Part shown: positions 21,475 to 31,762 of the stretch, in pieces | Layout: each line of letters opens with the position of its first letter | Numbering within the stretch: position 1 is the stretch's first letter | DNA from: Allodiplogaster sudhausi | Taxonomy: Eukaryota > Nematoda > Chromadorea > Rhabditida > Diplogasteridae | NCBI GenBank assembly: GCA_945643635.1 | Contig: CALZFC010000067.1 | Span: forward strand, 1,064,501 to 1,128,500 | Reading direction: 5' to 3' | Length of the DNA: 64,000 nt | Position numbers and translations under genes: made by a program | Notes under the pieces: generated by a model | What the model saw: the letters and a program-made list of their open reading frames with translations, nothing else | Databases searched by the model: none | What the model was told of the DNA's origin: nothing

Positions 21475-21735
21475 AAATCAGAGGAGACACAAATATCGAG
21501 TACTCTTCGCTTCTCCTGGAAGAGAGACAAATCTTATTCCCTGTTTTATTTTGTTAATCAATCTCCCGTTCTCTCTCTCCCTCTATCTTTCTCTATCTCA
21601 TTCTCCCTCTCTCTCTCACTCTGAACAGCCGCAAGCGATGTAAGGGTGTCGTTATTATTTTTTCAGGCTAATGTAAATGATGCGCTGGCGCCTCGAAAGC
21701 CCGTACAGAATCGGTGAAGACAGAGCCAGTCGGTG
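21475..21735 (+). repeat. Dispersed repeat C, copy 3
   Basis: Forward copy, shorter on the right than 19405-19760 (lacks the tcacgtcaccggtcg part). Confidence 0.7.
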
Positions 21736-22258
21736 GTGGGTGACTTGAAGGGCAAGGAGAAGACACGGCAGAAGAAGGAAGAAGTTGAGGACGGGGAAAG
21801 GAGATGAGCAAGGGGCTGCTGGAGGGCAAGCAGTTCGGGCAGCGCCGCTTTTCCACTTCTCCTCTTCTCATCATCCGAACATCGATGCTGATAAACACCT
21901 TTACAATTCTCATTCTCCCTCTTTATATGGCTGTCACTCTTTTCTTTCTCTCTCTTTTCTCTCTCTCCTACTACTACTACTATTACTACTCTGCTTAGAG
22001 ATATGAGCGTCACTTGCAGTAGAAGAAGAAAAAAACTTAGCCCGCAACTTGACTCCGCCCACATTGTAGACAACTTCCGCTCCATAACAGTAGCGAGTAG
22101 AATCCTGTCGACGTACTAATTGCCGTTGCCGCACACTTTCCGTGCCGCTGCCGCACACTTCACTGGCCGATGATGAGCCGACACAGAATCGAAGTCATCT
22201 CAGCCATCGTTCTCAGCGTGCTCAAGGCGGCCTCACTTGCGTACGAAAAATAACTATT
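21736..22258. other. Unassigned sequence upstream of the BEL coding region
   Basis: No LTR pair can be shown. There is a short (TAC)n run at about 21970-21988 and a moderately GC-rich stretch (22020-22250). It should hold the gag N-terminal part if the element is intact, but I cannot recognise gag homology in any frame. Confidence 0.35.
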
Positions 22259-22311
22259 CGCGATAAATCATAAGAAAACACCATGTAGGTACTGGCTCTC
22301 TTTCTCAGGAA

Positions 22312-22500
22312 AAGTGCTTTTTCTGTGAACGATCACATCCCTCTTTCGAATGCAGAACTTGCGCAACTCTTGAGGAAAGAAGAAAGAAGGTTGCAGACAG
22401 ATTGCTGGAACTGTCTGGCTCTCTCTCACTTCTCTGACAGTTGCCCTCTTCAGCCTTGCAGAGTATGCGAGCGATATCATCACTGTTCCCTCTTTCTCTC
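22312..22500 (+). pseudogene. gag: BEL/Pao gag C-terminal zinc knuckles (frameshifted)
   Basis: In frame 1, 22315-22353 encodes CFFCERSHPSFEC, the C-x2-C-x3-H-x4-C first knuckle typical of BEL gag. After a one-base shift, 22403-22444 encodes CWNCLALSHFSDSC, the C-x2-C-x4-H-x4-C second knuckle, then CRVCERYHH. All metal-binding residues are kept, so the frameshift is recent or a sequence error. The downstream linker (to about 22890) is rich in Arg, Ser, Asn and Gln in frame 3, with at least one stop. Confidence 0.8.
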
Positions 22501-22892
22501 GTACCTCTCGTTATACTCGCTCTGTCTCTCGCCCCTCTCAATACACTCGCTCTCTCTCTCGCTCTCGTGTTCCCTCACTTGACCGCCAACGCGACCGCGA
22601 CAGGTCGCGCAATAACAGTCGCAGGAGAGGGGAGAGAGAGAGCAGAGACAGAGACAGAGGAAGCACAGCTGACTTTGGCCAAAGGCAATCTTAGACCTCT
22701 TTCTCTGACCAATCACGCAACTTTTCTAATCCGAATCTGCGCTCTCATAACTATGAGAGACGCAGATCGGACTCATCTGAACAACGAAGTGGGCAAAATG
22801 GCCGACATGGCCAAAATAACTCTCAACAGCGCCGTCATGATTCTCAGAGGAACAATTCCTTCTCTCGCTCTAATGCCAATCCTTCTTCTACC

Positions 22893-23276
22893 GTGAACGC
22901 CATCTCTCTCGTCTCTTCGGCGGAGCCGGTCGACATGACTACGGCGACGACTTCAGCCGCGACTGACGACAACAACGACGGCGAAGACGACGGAGAAGCG
23001 GACATACGAAGGATTTGTCAGTCCAAAGAGGAGAGAGCACCCCCCTACCCTATTAGTGCTCTCTCTCCTCTTCCTCCTCTCTCCTCTGTCTTATCTCTCC
23101 AATCCTCTCTCTCTTCTGTTATTCTAATGACAGCGAACGCGCAATACCCTCTTCCCTCTGGTTCTTACTCTAACCTCTCCATTCTAATTGATCCAGGCTC
23201 TCATAGAAGCTTCATTAAAACCTCTACCTGCGAGAATCTGAGACTCACTACACTCAGAACTCTCTTGCTGTCTTAG
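22893..23276 (+). pseudogene. BEL/Pao retropepsin-like protease region
   Basis: A 127-codon frame. Residues 97-108 (LIDPGSHRSFI) align with the aspartic protease active site, normally L-[LI]-D-[ST]-G-[SA]-x-R-S-F-[IV]. The residue after the catalytic Asp is Pro (codon at 23193), not Ser or Thr. The N-terminal half is acidic linker (NDGEDDGEAD). The frame stops at 23276, and the protease continues in frame 1 from about 23242 as far as DILLGMDYY, the conserved BEL segment between protease and RT. Confidence 0.75.
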
Positions 23277-26200
23277 CGCCTTTGGTAGCGAAAAGTTAGA
23301 AAGAATAAATACACATATTTACAATCTCACTCTCTCTACTTCAAAGGGCCCTCTTTCTTTTAATTTAATCTCCTATCCCACTCTCACTGTCAAATACGAT
23401 ATTCCTCCTCTCTCTCGAGATACTTTATTAATTAGTGAAATTTCCACTTCATTTCCGCACTCTGCCTTGCTTGATGGCTTCCCAGTACAACCTGATATCC
23501 TTCTTGGCATGGATTACTACCATAAGATAATGAGAGGAAAAAGGGTCACTCTACCCTCTGGTTTGCTTTTAGAAAATAGCATCTTTGGGGGAATAATATC
23601 AGGATCTGTTACTCCCTCTCCCTCTGATAGTCCACCTCTTTCTCTTACCACCACTTCTCACGTTCTCTCTCTTTTTTCTGTTCATCCTAAACATATAGAA
23701 AATATGTGGTCTCTTGATTCGATTGGCATAAGTGATGACCCCTCTCCTCTTTCTTCTCTTTCTGAAAGAGAGCAAGCCGTTAAGGAATTCCATGACAACA
23801 TAGTAATTGAAGTTGGACTAGTCCATGTTCGTTTTCCATGGAAGCTTAATCCTTCTCTACACCTTGCTGACAACTATTCTGTTGCTCTAGCTCGATTGCG
23901 TAGCGTTTATCGTAACCACCATTCTAATCCCTCTATTTGGTCTAAGTACAACTCTACTATTGAAGAACAATTGACCTCTGGCATTATGGAAATAGCTCCC
24001 TCTCTCCCCGACGGACCTCTTTATTATGTGCCTCATCATGGTGTTATTACGCCGAGTAAGACACATACTAAGCTTCGTATTGTAACTGATGCCTCTTCAA
24101 AATCACGGGGTTTCAAATCAATGAACGATTGTATTTCACCAGGCCCAAATATGATCCCAGATTTGGTCTCTGTGCTCCTGCGCCTCCTTTTTGCACCGAT
24201 TCTTATAACCGCCGACGTGGAAAAGGCTTTTCACCAGATTCGCCTTCTTAATTCTGAGCGGGACTGCACTCGTTTTCTCTGGCTAAAAGATATTAATAAG
24301 CCACCCTCTTCTGACAATATCCTCACTCTTCGCTCTACCCGCGTCCCTTTTGGAGTGAATGCGTCTCCCTTTATGTTAAATGCCACAATCCTCTATCACT
24401 ATAATCTGGCTAAAGACAAGCTGCACCCTAAACTCCTTCATCAACTGCAGCAGAATACTTATTTAGACAATGCCATTTTGAGTGCAAGCTCTTTTCAAGA
24501 AGCCAAAGATTTCTATTTCCAAAGTAAAAACCTCTTTAATGACATGTCCATGAATTTGCGTGACCATCTCTCTAACGACCCTCATTTGAATACCCTCTTC
24601 TCTGAAAAGGACAGAGCTAAAGAGGAAGCCGTGAAACTTCTTGGCATTCCTTGGAATGCAAAGGAAGACATGCTTTCTTTCTCTTCCGCTTCTTTTCGGT
24701 CCACTCTTTCATCCACCGCGCCTACTAAGCGTTCTGTGTTGAAAATACACAGTACCCTCTTTGACCCCCTCGGCTACCTTCTACCTTTAACTGTTAAATC
24801 GAAAATCTTTATTCAATCCCTCTGGAAGAAAGAGTATAAATGGGACACTCTATTAGACTCAGACGACTGTGATAAGTGGTCTCTTGTTCAACAGTCTATC
24901 GGCGATTTCTCTCACTCCTTTCCTCGTCTCATTTCTTCCTTTCTGCTGCCTGCCTCTGACCCACTATCTCACAACGAAACACTCTCTCCCCATGTTATCT
25001 CTCTGCCTTCACCCTCTGCTTCTCTCACGCTCTCTCCCTCTTGTGCTCTCTGCATCTTTGCTGACGCATCCGCACAAGCCTATGCCGTGGCAGCATATTG
25101 CGTTTTCTCCTCTGCTTCTTCTTCCCTCTCTCCCTCTTCTCGCATTCTTTTAGCAAAGTCTAGACTCGCCCCTCTAAAAGGAAATATCACGATCCCTCGT
25201 CTTGAATTGCTAGCTCTTCTGTGTGCATCTCGATTTGCTTATTTTATTCTGGACACAATGAGGACAACCTTCTCTTTCACATCTCTTCACCTCTTTTCTG
25301 ACTCCGAAATTGTCTTATATCAATTTAGACAGACTTCAAAACACAAAGATATTTTTGTAAGAAACCAGATTGCTAAATTACATGATACTTTCCTCTCCAT
25401 TACTTCTACTTTTCACATCTCTGATAATGCAGCTGATTTGGCTACCCGGGGAATTAGCAAAAATGAGTTGTTGAATAACTCTTTATGGTGGCATGGGCCC
25501 GATTGGCTTGTTCTTTCTCCTTCTGTATGGCCGGTGCGAGATTATCTCACGCTGGTCACTGATACAGAATCTTTCCCTCTGTCATCGGACGATTCATTGC
25601 TCTTGCCCACTCTCGCTTTATCTACTTTTGATTTTGATTCCTTTGAATACTTTCTCTCGCTAGTCAATGATAAACAAGACGATTCTTCCCCTCTGGCCTC
25701 GGCAGGATTATCACAGTCTACAATCTTTCCCGCTCTCACTCTTTCCACTTCTGATTCAAATCCGATCACCCTCTCTCCCTCTCCTTCTCCACACTTTCAA
25801 CACTCTCTAATTTCTCCAACGCACCCGCTCTCTCCGACCTCTGATTCTCTCTCTTCGGTTACTGTAGTTCCCACTCTCCCCCTCCTCCTCTCTCCACCAT
25901 CTGAACAACAGGCGCGCACAGAAGCATCCTCGCAGACAAGAAGAGACGAGAGAGTGCAACCGAGTGGAGAACTAGACAGTGCAGAAAGAAGAGAGAACAT
26001 GGGAATGGGAACGAGAAAGTGCTCCAGAGTAGAGCTGATTCAAAGGCCGGAGAACATCTCCTTTGTATCATTCCACAGAATCTCTGTCTACTCGTTGCTC
26101 TGCAGAGCCGTGGCACGAGCGCTTCGCTTTCTTTTCCATTTTCTTCTTCCTTCTTCCCCTGGGAAAGCGAGGGACCAACTCTTTAGTCGCCTTCCTCTTT

Positions 26201-26487
26201 CTGTTCTTTTCACCTCTCTTCCTCTCTCTGCCCCTCTGTCCACTAAGGAATGTACTGTGGCGGAAACTTTTGTATTGCGTGCAGCTCAATCAGACTTTCC
26301 CTCTGATTATTTTTCATCTTATCCTCTTTTCGTAGATGAAGATGGGCTTATCAGAATGAATTCTCGTATGGGTAACTCCAACCTTTCTTTTGATATGAAA
26401 TATCCTATTGTTTTGCCGTCCAAACATCTCATCCTCTCTCTCATCATTCGCTCTCTTCATCTCCCTTTGCTCATGCTTGTGCTTTAA
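23242..26487 (+). CDS. pol: BEL/Pao pol: RT, RNase H, start of integrase
   Basis: Open from 23242; the first Met at 23467 gives 1006 residues (numbering from there). DILLGMDYY at 10-18 closes the protease region. RT: DASSKSRG, ADVEKAFHQI (Asp250), FGVNASPFML, then YLDN at 332-335 where active RTs have Y-x-D-D, so the second catalytic Asp is Asn. RNase H: FADAS (Asp533), IPRLELLAL, FSDSE and NAADLATRG (654 on). A Ser/Pro/Leu-rich stretch at about 690-815 is unlike typical BEL pol and reflects CT-repeat growth. Next come the STKECTVAE region and KYPIVLPSKH (978-987), the lead-in to the integrase zinc finger. The frame ends before the DDE core; HACAL, matching the finger's H-A-G region, lies in another frame. 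Confidence 0.85.
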   Translation, partial: DSLHSELSCCLSAFGSEKLERINTHIYNLTLSTSKGPLSFNLISYPTLTVKYDIPPLSRDTLLISEISTSFPHSALLDGFPVQPDILLGMDYYHKIMRGKRVTLPSGLLLENSIFGGIISGSVTPSPSDSPPLSLTTTSHVLSLFSVHPKHIENMWSLDSIGISDDPSPLSSLSEREQAVKEFHDNIVIEVGLVHVRFPWKLNPSLHLADNYSVALARLRSVYRNHHSNPSIWSKYNSTIEEQLTSGIMEIAPSLPDGPLYYVPHHGVITPSKTHTKLRIVTDASSKSRGFKSMNDCISPGPNMIPDLVSVLLRLLFAPILITADVEKAFHQIRLLNSERDCTRFLWLKDINKPPSSDNILTLRSTRVPFGVNASPFMLNATILYHYNLAKDKLHPKLLHQLQQNTYLDNAILSASSFQEAKDFYFQSKNLFNDMSMNLRDHLSNDPHLNTLFSEKDRAKEEAVKLLGIPWNAKEDMLSFSSASFRSTLSSTAPTKRSVLKIHSTLFDPLGYLLPLTVKSKIFIQSLWKKEYKWDTLLDSDDCDKWSLVQQSIGDFSHSFPRLISSFLLPASDPLSHNETLSPHVISLPSPSASLTLSPSCALCIFADASAQAYAVAAYCVFSSASSSLSPSSRILLAKSRLAPLKGNITIPRLELLALLCASRFAYFILDTMRTTFSFTSLHLFSDSEIVLYQFRQTSKHKDIFVRNQIAKLHDTFLSITSTFHISDNAADLATRGISKNELLNNSLWWHGPDWLVLSPSVWPVRDYLTLVTDTESFPLSSDDSLLLPTLALSTFDFDSFEYFLSLVNDKQDDSSPLASAGLSQSTIFPALTLSTSDSNPITLSPSPSPHFQHSLISPTHPLSPTSDSLSSVTVVPTLPLLLSPPSEQQARTEASSQTRRDERVQPSGELDSAERRENMGMGTRKCSRVELIQRPENISFVSFHRISVYSLLCRAVARALRFLFHFLLPSSPGKARDQLFSRLPLSVLFTSLPLSAPLSTKECTVAETFVLRAAQSDFPSDYFSSYPLFVDEDGLIRMNSRMGNSNLSFDMKYPIVLPSKHLILSLIIRSLHLPLLMLVL

Positions 26488-26984
26488 TTTGAGCCTTATT
26501 TGCTTTCTTGCCTTTAGTGCCGCTTTATGTACACTCATGCTTCCTTTTTTCTCGATTTTCATTTTGAAGACATTCCTCTCTTTCTAAACCCTCTTGACCC
26601 TCTTGTTTTGCTTTCGTTGTGCCTCTGTTTCTAAATCTTCATATCGAGACATTCTTCTATTTTCTGAAGTTCTCGATTGCCCTCTTGTTCTCGATTCGTC
26701 TTGGCGCCCCCCGGAGTGTGCCGGAGGCGGGGGAGGCGGGGAAAGGGGAGCGTAAGCTCCGCCCACGTTGACCGGCCGGCTGTCCCTCTCTCTTCTCTTC
26801 CACTTCCACTGAACACCGATATTGCTGTACTGTTTGATTTATTGCTACTTGTTGTTGCTTGCTTATAAACGATTGCTTGTATTGCTGTGTGAGGGTAAGA
26901 CAGAAGAAGAACCTTGGCACAATTAGAAGAAGAAGACGAAGTTAGTTTTGTTTTTTTGCGGATCAAATTCATTAAAAAGTGAGA
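26488..26984. other. Degenerate 3' part of the BEL element, no clear LTR
   Basis: Follows the integrase stop. A GC-rich patch (26700-26800) encodes PPGVCRRRGRRGKG on the plus strand, which could be the basic-Gly tail of the polyprotein. Integrase catalytic sequence is absent, so 700 or more bases have been lost. No match to upstream sequence that would prove an LTR. Confidence 0.4.
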
Positions 26985-27314
26985 GATAATGAGAGAGAGA
27001 ACAATAATACACACAATATATGTAACTTGAAATGTTGGATCTGAGAAAGATGATAGAAATAATATGATAGGAATATTTCTCTCCTTCTGTTCATCAACCA
27101 GTCCTCAGATTGCTTTCCATATCGTTCTCTGTCGTCCTCTCGAATCCAAGGGGGGCGACAGGAGAACAGAAGATTCCACACGAGCGAGGGATCGGGCGGC
27201 GGCCGAAGGAGACGCGAGTCGGCCGGCGGCGTCTCAAAGGGAAAACGAATAATTTCAAAGATAATTTTTAAATGTTTTGGCGGGAAAATTATTTTAAAAA
27301 ACATAGTAATCTTG
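26985..27314. repeat. Duplicated segment D10, copy 1
   Basis: Over 90% identical to 37780-38118 by eye, including a GC-rich core (gatcgggcggcggccgaagg) and the right end ggcgggaaaattatttt then atcttgtta. The piggyBac-like element lies immediately right of it; the partner copy continues uninterrupted past TTAA. Confidence 0.9.
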
Positions 27315-29162
27315 TTAAGAGAGCCTCTCTGTAAGACTCAAGGAGGCCGCTATGGACGCCTGCCCTTGAAATTCATAATTTTTCTACAACCTTGAAAACA
27401 TTATGAATGATGTATCTAGTGTTCATAACGAAGTCTAGGCGGGCAGAAAGTTTAGAAAAAATTTTTTCACTTAGATATAAGTCGTAATGTTCATAAAATT
27501 TGGATGACCATAACTACCGTTATTCTCAATATTTCTAAATAATCTTTTCACTGTTAGATTCCTTGTTCAAAACTACACAAAAAAGTCCGTGGAGACCATT
27601 TTCTAAAAATAAAATTAATATGACTTTTCTCCAATTTAAGTTTTTAAAAAGTCGTTTTCAGGCAATAACTTTTTTTTTACTATTACGTCCAAAAAACCGA
27701 ATGGTCCATGAGAAAGAGGGGAAAAAATTACACATAATATGTGTCTATGAGGAAAAATCTCCGTTACTTTTTTTGGGTATCTGCATTTGAATATGGGTTT
27801 CTGAGCAAATTTCGGCTTTGGCTGCAAACCATAATTTCTTTCAAACTTCATCAATTTTAAAACGGAATAGTCCATTCGATGTAATTTGTTATCCTCTTTA
27901 AAATGGTATACACTTTGTATGCAAAATAAATTAGTCTAAAGGCCTAAAATTGACTTTTTTTGGCCAAATTCTGGTGTTAAAATACTCATTCTTTGGATCA
28001 TTAATGGGTCATATAGACCGAATTACCACATAATATTTATTCTACAAGAAAGAGCAGTTAAAACTGAGTCGGGTACAGCTTTTTAATCAAAATCTGAGGA
28101 TACTTTTTTTTGGGAATATATATTTGAATGCTGACCGTTGAAGGCGATATTGCTACATATTTTTTGGCAATTATTTCAAATTAGTTTTTTTGAAACATCT
28201 AGCACCCAATAATATGTATTCCAGGATTCTTTGAAGTTCTTTCATGATATACCACTCAAAAGTACTCTAAAAGTCAAGAAATTACATTTTTACGAGCCTA
28301 ATAGACGAAATAAATGTATGAAAACTCCTTCGAAGCGAACTATCAGGTCATTTGTGAATCGGATTACATAACCATTCGAAAGAGCAGAGACTTTTACATA
28401 ATATATCCTTCAATTAAAATGCAAAACCTGTACATTTTAAAGAAGTCTTGAAATTTCGCAAAAAAGTCGGCGATAGGATTCGACTATTTTGAGCTGTTCT
28501 GCGAAAGCTGGTACCAATGGAACTTATGTTCTGAAAACTGTACCATTAGGTTGTTTGAGATGAAAAACAAAAATTTGACGTTCATTTTCTACTTTTGTGT
28601 ACCATCCATGGTACTTTTGCCAGAAGAATGAAATACAATATGCAGAAAAATTTCATTTCGATCAAGCGTACCATGGATGGTACACAAAAGTAGAAAATGA
28701 ACGTCAAATTTATGTTTCTCGTCTCAAACAACCTAATGGTACAGTTTTCAGAACATAAGTTCCATTGGTACCAGCTTTCGCAGAACAGCTCAAAATAGTC
28801 GAATCCTGTCGCCGATTTTTTTCGAAATTTCAAGATTTCTTTAAAATGTACAGGTTTTGCATTTTCATTGAAGGATATGTTATGTAAAAGTCTCTCCACG
28901 GACTTATTTGTGTAGTTTTGAACAAGGAATCTAACAGTGAAAAGGTTATTTAGAAATATTGAGTATAACGGTAGTTATGGTCATCCAAAGTTTATGAACA
29001 TTACGACTTATATCTAAGTGAAAAATTTTTTTTTGAACTTTCTGACCGCCTAGACTTCGTTATGAACACTAGATACATCCCTCAAAATGTTTTCAAGGTT
29101 GTAGAAAAATTATGAATTTCTGGGGCAGGCGCTCCTTGTCCCTTACTGAGAGGCTCTCTTAA
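27315..29162. mobile_element. piggyBac-like foldback element, non-autonomous
   Basis: Bounded by TTAA at 27315-27318 and 29159-29162, the piggyBac target duplication, with termini GAGAGCCTCTCTGTAAG and the reverse complement of GAGAGCCTCTCAGTAAG. The outer arms (27315-27595, 28896-29162) are reverse complements. An inner palindrome (28387-28613, 28668-28894) adjoins the right outer arm directly but is about 790 bp from the left one. No transposase frame. The simplest reading is a giant palindrome that lost about 790 bp from its right half. Confidence 0.88.
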
Positions 29163-29290
29163 GCTAGTAAAAGAAGACAACTGCGAGAGCAGTTGGAAGC
29201 GTTTACCGCATAAAATTGCCTGTCTTTATCCCTCTGTTACTCTCTCTCTATCTTTTTATTACTGTCTCGGAAATTGTCTCTCTCCCGGTC
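29163..29290. repeat. Duplicated segment D11, copy 2
   Basis: Partner of 18057-18180; starts exactly at the right TTAA of the piggyBac-like element. Confidence 0.8.
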
Positions 29291-29457
29291 CCTCTCTCTC
29301 CTTATCTTGTTCTGACTACTGATAATGCATGTGTATGTACTTCTCCTTTCCAATTTAAATTTGAAATCAGCCGGAATAAGTGTCACGCTTCACGGAACAA
29401 GAAGATTCTTGCGTCGTGTCTGCTGCAAAGAAAAGCAGAGAAACAGAGCTCGTTCAG

Positions 29458-29526
29458 AAAAGAAAGAGAGAGAGAGAGAAAAAGAGAACGAGAGAAAGAG
29501 AGAGAGAGAGAGAAAGAGAGAGAGTG
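29458..29526. repeat. GA tract
   Basis: Imperfect purine run preceded by an agctcgttcag phrase. Confidence 0.9.
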
Positions 29527-30130
29527 ACTATTATATGGTACACAGATGGAAAAAAAACAGATACTAACAACAAGAATTACCTTGACGATTAAAGAAGCAG
29601 GACGACAGCGGGCCAGCACGCGTATTTGGCCGAAACTATACAGAGTTTGCAAAATAGCAAGATTGGCGGGAATAATTAAAATTAAAAAAAAACCGCGATA
29701 TTAATCTACATACATTTAAGAATGCCACCAACTGAAGCAACTTTTGTCTCTGCTAAACCCGCACTTCATCGCCGACAAAAAAAGTTGCAGAGACGGAGGA
29801 AAATGGGCAGAAATTTGAATTAAAGAAAAGAGCAATTTGGCAGGAAGATTTAATAAAAATAGTTGATTGACCCTGACAGGGCCGGCGTCGCCGATTGCAA
29901 GCCGCGCGCCCACCTGGCGAAAAGTGCGACGGTCTGCAGAGTAACTTACTTTTAAAGGAGCACAACACTCATTTTTGAATTCGCGCGCAACAAAGTTGAG
30001 AGATCCTCTGCGAAACAATATTTTTATAAGATCTGAATATCTTAGGAGGAAAACACGATAACTCGACGTAATTAACTTTTGTTTAATTGTATCAATTTTT
30101 TATGCATACAAAAGTCGTCATCGATCGTTG
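29527..30130. other. Anonymous sequence with one small repeat
   Basis: 29925-29990 (cggtctgcagagtaac, ttttaaaggagc, catttttgaatt) is related to 30418-30490. No gene recognised. Confidence 0.4.
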
Positions 30131-30134
30131 AGCA

Positions 30135-30300
30135 CTTGTGGTTGCTCCTTTTATTGCGCTAGCATTACGCTAAACCGCCGTTTTACTTCAAAATTTTCTC
30201 AAAAATAAATTGGGAAGGAGAGATTCGCTAGAACAAATGAAGAGGAAACGGCGATTTAAGACGAAATTATGCTGGATGTCGGGCTTTTTTTGAAGGTACA
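30135..30300 (+). repeat. Family A copy, 5' half
   Basis: gttgctccttttattgcgct, agcattacgctaaaccgccg, then gggaaggagagattc and aggaaacggcgattt. Confidence 0.7.
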
Positions 30301-30486
30301 AAACAAATAGATGCAGGCAATGTACAATTGAATATTGAAGAACTCTTGTATGACGTTTTCATCATTTAAAGGAGCGTAGGCACTTTTCAATGCCTTTTCT
30401 ATTTGCGAGTCCATCTGGTGAAGTGTGCGGCGGTCTGTTGGAAATGTACATTTAAAGGAGCCAAAACTTAATTTTGAATGTATGGC

Positions 30487-30522
30487 GCCCTTGTATCAGG
30501 CCTTTTTGCCTGATACAAGGGC
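30487..30522. repeat. Perfect 15-bp-stem hairpin
   Basis: GCCCTTGTATCAGGC at 30487-30501 pairs with its exact reverse complement at 30508-30522 around CTTTTT. A GA tract (30520-30655) follows. A single-arm relative (cgcccttgtgtcaggc) precedes another GA tract at 32714. Confidence 0.9.
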
Positions 30523-30833
30523 GAGAGAGCAGTGGCGGAGGGAAGAACAAAGAGAGACAAAGAGAGAGACAGAGATTGAGGTAGAGAAAGAGAGATACAG
30601 AAGGAAAGGGCGAGAGAGAGAGAGATACGGAAAGAGATTGAGAGAAAGAGAGAATTTCTCTAACTGAACGCTGCTTGCGCTTCTCTTCACAAGTTCCTAG
30701 CTCTTTTCATCGCTTTCATGCAGTGTCACTTGAGGCGGCGACATCAAAGGATAATTTATTTTATAATATCATTGGAACAAATGTTTACAAGAATAGAAAG
30801 TACTAAAAATACAAAGCTAACCTCCGACATTTA

Positions 30834-30907
30834 TCGAAGCACTGCCAAGCCTCGTTCGACTTTGTCATCCTCGAAGCACTGCCAAGCCTCGTTCGACTTT
30901 GTCATCC
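30834..30907. repeat. 37-bp unit in exact tandem duplication
   Basis: The unit starting tcgaagcactgccaagcctc is present twice, 30834-30870 and 30871-30907, with no mismatch, so it is recent. Confidence 0.95.
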
Positions 30908-31094
30908 TCGGAGACCACTGTGATTCATTTTTATGATCAATTGTTTCGATTAATTGTTAAATACCACTTATCTAGAAGGAGAATTTCAGCAGTACTTCTT
31001 CCAGTGTCTGGGATTCATAAGTCTCCACTTTATCACATGATATCACATTTTGGCTCCGGACTAATTGCATCCTTTTTGAACCACATGGCGAGCG

Positions 31095-31109
31095 AGAGAG
31101 GCAGAGAGT

Positions 31110-31155
<46 letters not shown>

Positions 31156-31170
31156 AGAGAGGAAAGGGAG
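31095..31170. repeat. GA tract
   Basis: Nearly pure (GA)n with a few interruptions. Confidence 0.95.
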
Positions 31171-31600
31171 AAGCTCCTTGGTAGCAATTTTCAAACTTTT
31201 CCTTGGACGTCGTTTCAAGCAGCGCAAGGAACACAGCGATTGTTATCACCAGCAGCGTAGTGCAATTACGACAGTTGCATATAAGCATCGCGAGTATGTT
31301 CTGTAATTAACTTGGTTATTTTAAATTTACATTTTAATTGTGCAATTTATCATGTACATATGTATAGTTTGTAATTGTTAGACAGTTCGGGAATCTTTTC
31401 GAGCTTTTTCAGAAAAGTTTAGCAAGTTAATTCTTTAGACATTTCGAACATATCGCATCAGCACAATATAAGAAAGTAGTATCATAATTTAAAATAATAT
31501 TTAAAATAATGACAATCTTTTTCATGATTCATATTTTCATAGGAAAAGTGCACATATCAACGTTTCTTGTACGCCATTTGCATCGCGATCTAATTTTTTT
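31171..31600. other. No recognisable feature
   Basis: AT-rich unique sequence with no gene signal. Confidence 0.4.
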
Positions 31601-31604
31601 TATT

Positions 31605-31735
31605 TATCTCTGTCTCTTCTTGTCTTTTGAAAAAAAAAATCCAATGGGGAAAAAGAAGTCGGAAATAATTCAACTGCAGAGAAACGGCCGTTTAGCGTAA
31701 CGCGATCGAAATAAAATGAGCAACCCCAAGTGCTT
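31605..31735 (-). repeat. Family A 5' half (reverse)
   Basis: aaaaatccaatggggaaaaa, ataattcaactgcagagaaa, ggccgtttagcgtaacgcga, aaataaaatgagcaacc. Confidence 0.7.
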
Positions 31736-31762
31736 TCCGATCAGATGCACAAATGTGCTTAC

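Larger units (their letters stand above)
22300..26760 (+). mobile_element. Degenerate BEL/Pao LTR retrotransposon
   Basis: The domain order gag zinc knuckles, retropepsin, reverse transcriptase, RNase H with the Pao A17-type region, integrase start is diagnostic of BEL/Pao. The coding region changes frame at least twice (about 22355-22403, 23202-23280), has in-frame stops in the gag-protease linker and stops early in integrase at 26487. No LTR pair, primer site or integrase catalytic core was identified. It is a dead or badly sequenced copy. Confidence 0.85.

Noticed and set aside
26985..27314. D10 as the 3' LTR of the BEL element with a solo LTR at 37780
   Set aside because: No matching copy lies at the 5' side of the element, and no TG/CA ends or 4-6 bp target duplication can be shown.
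28582..28899. 105-codon minus-strand frame inside the piggyBac-like element
   Set aside because: It lies in the inner palindrome and has no transposase motif.
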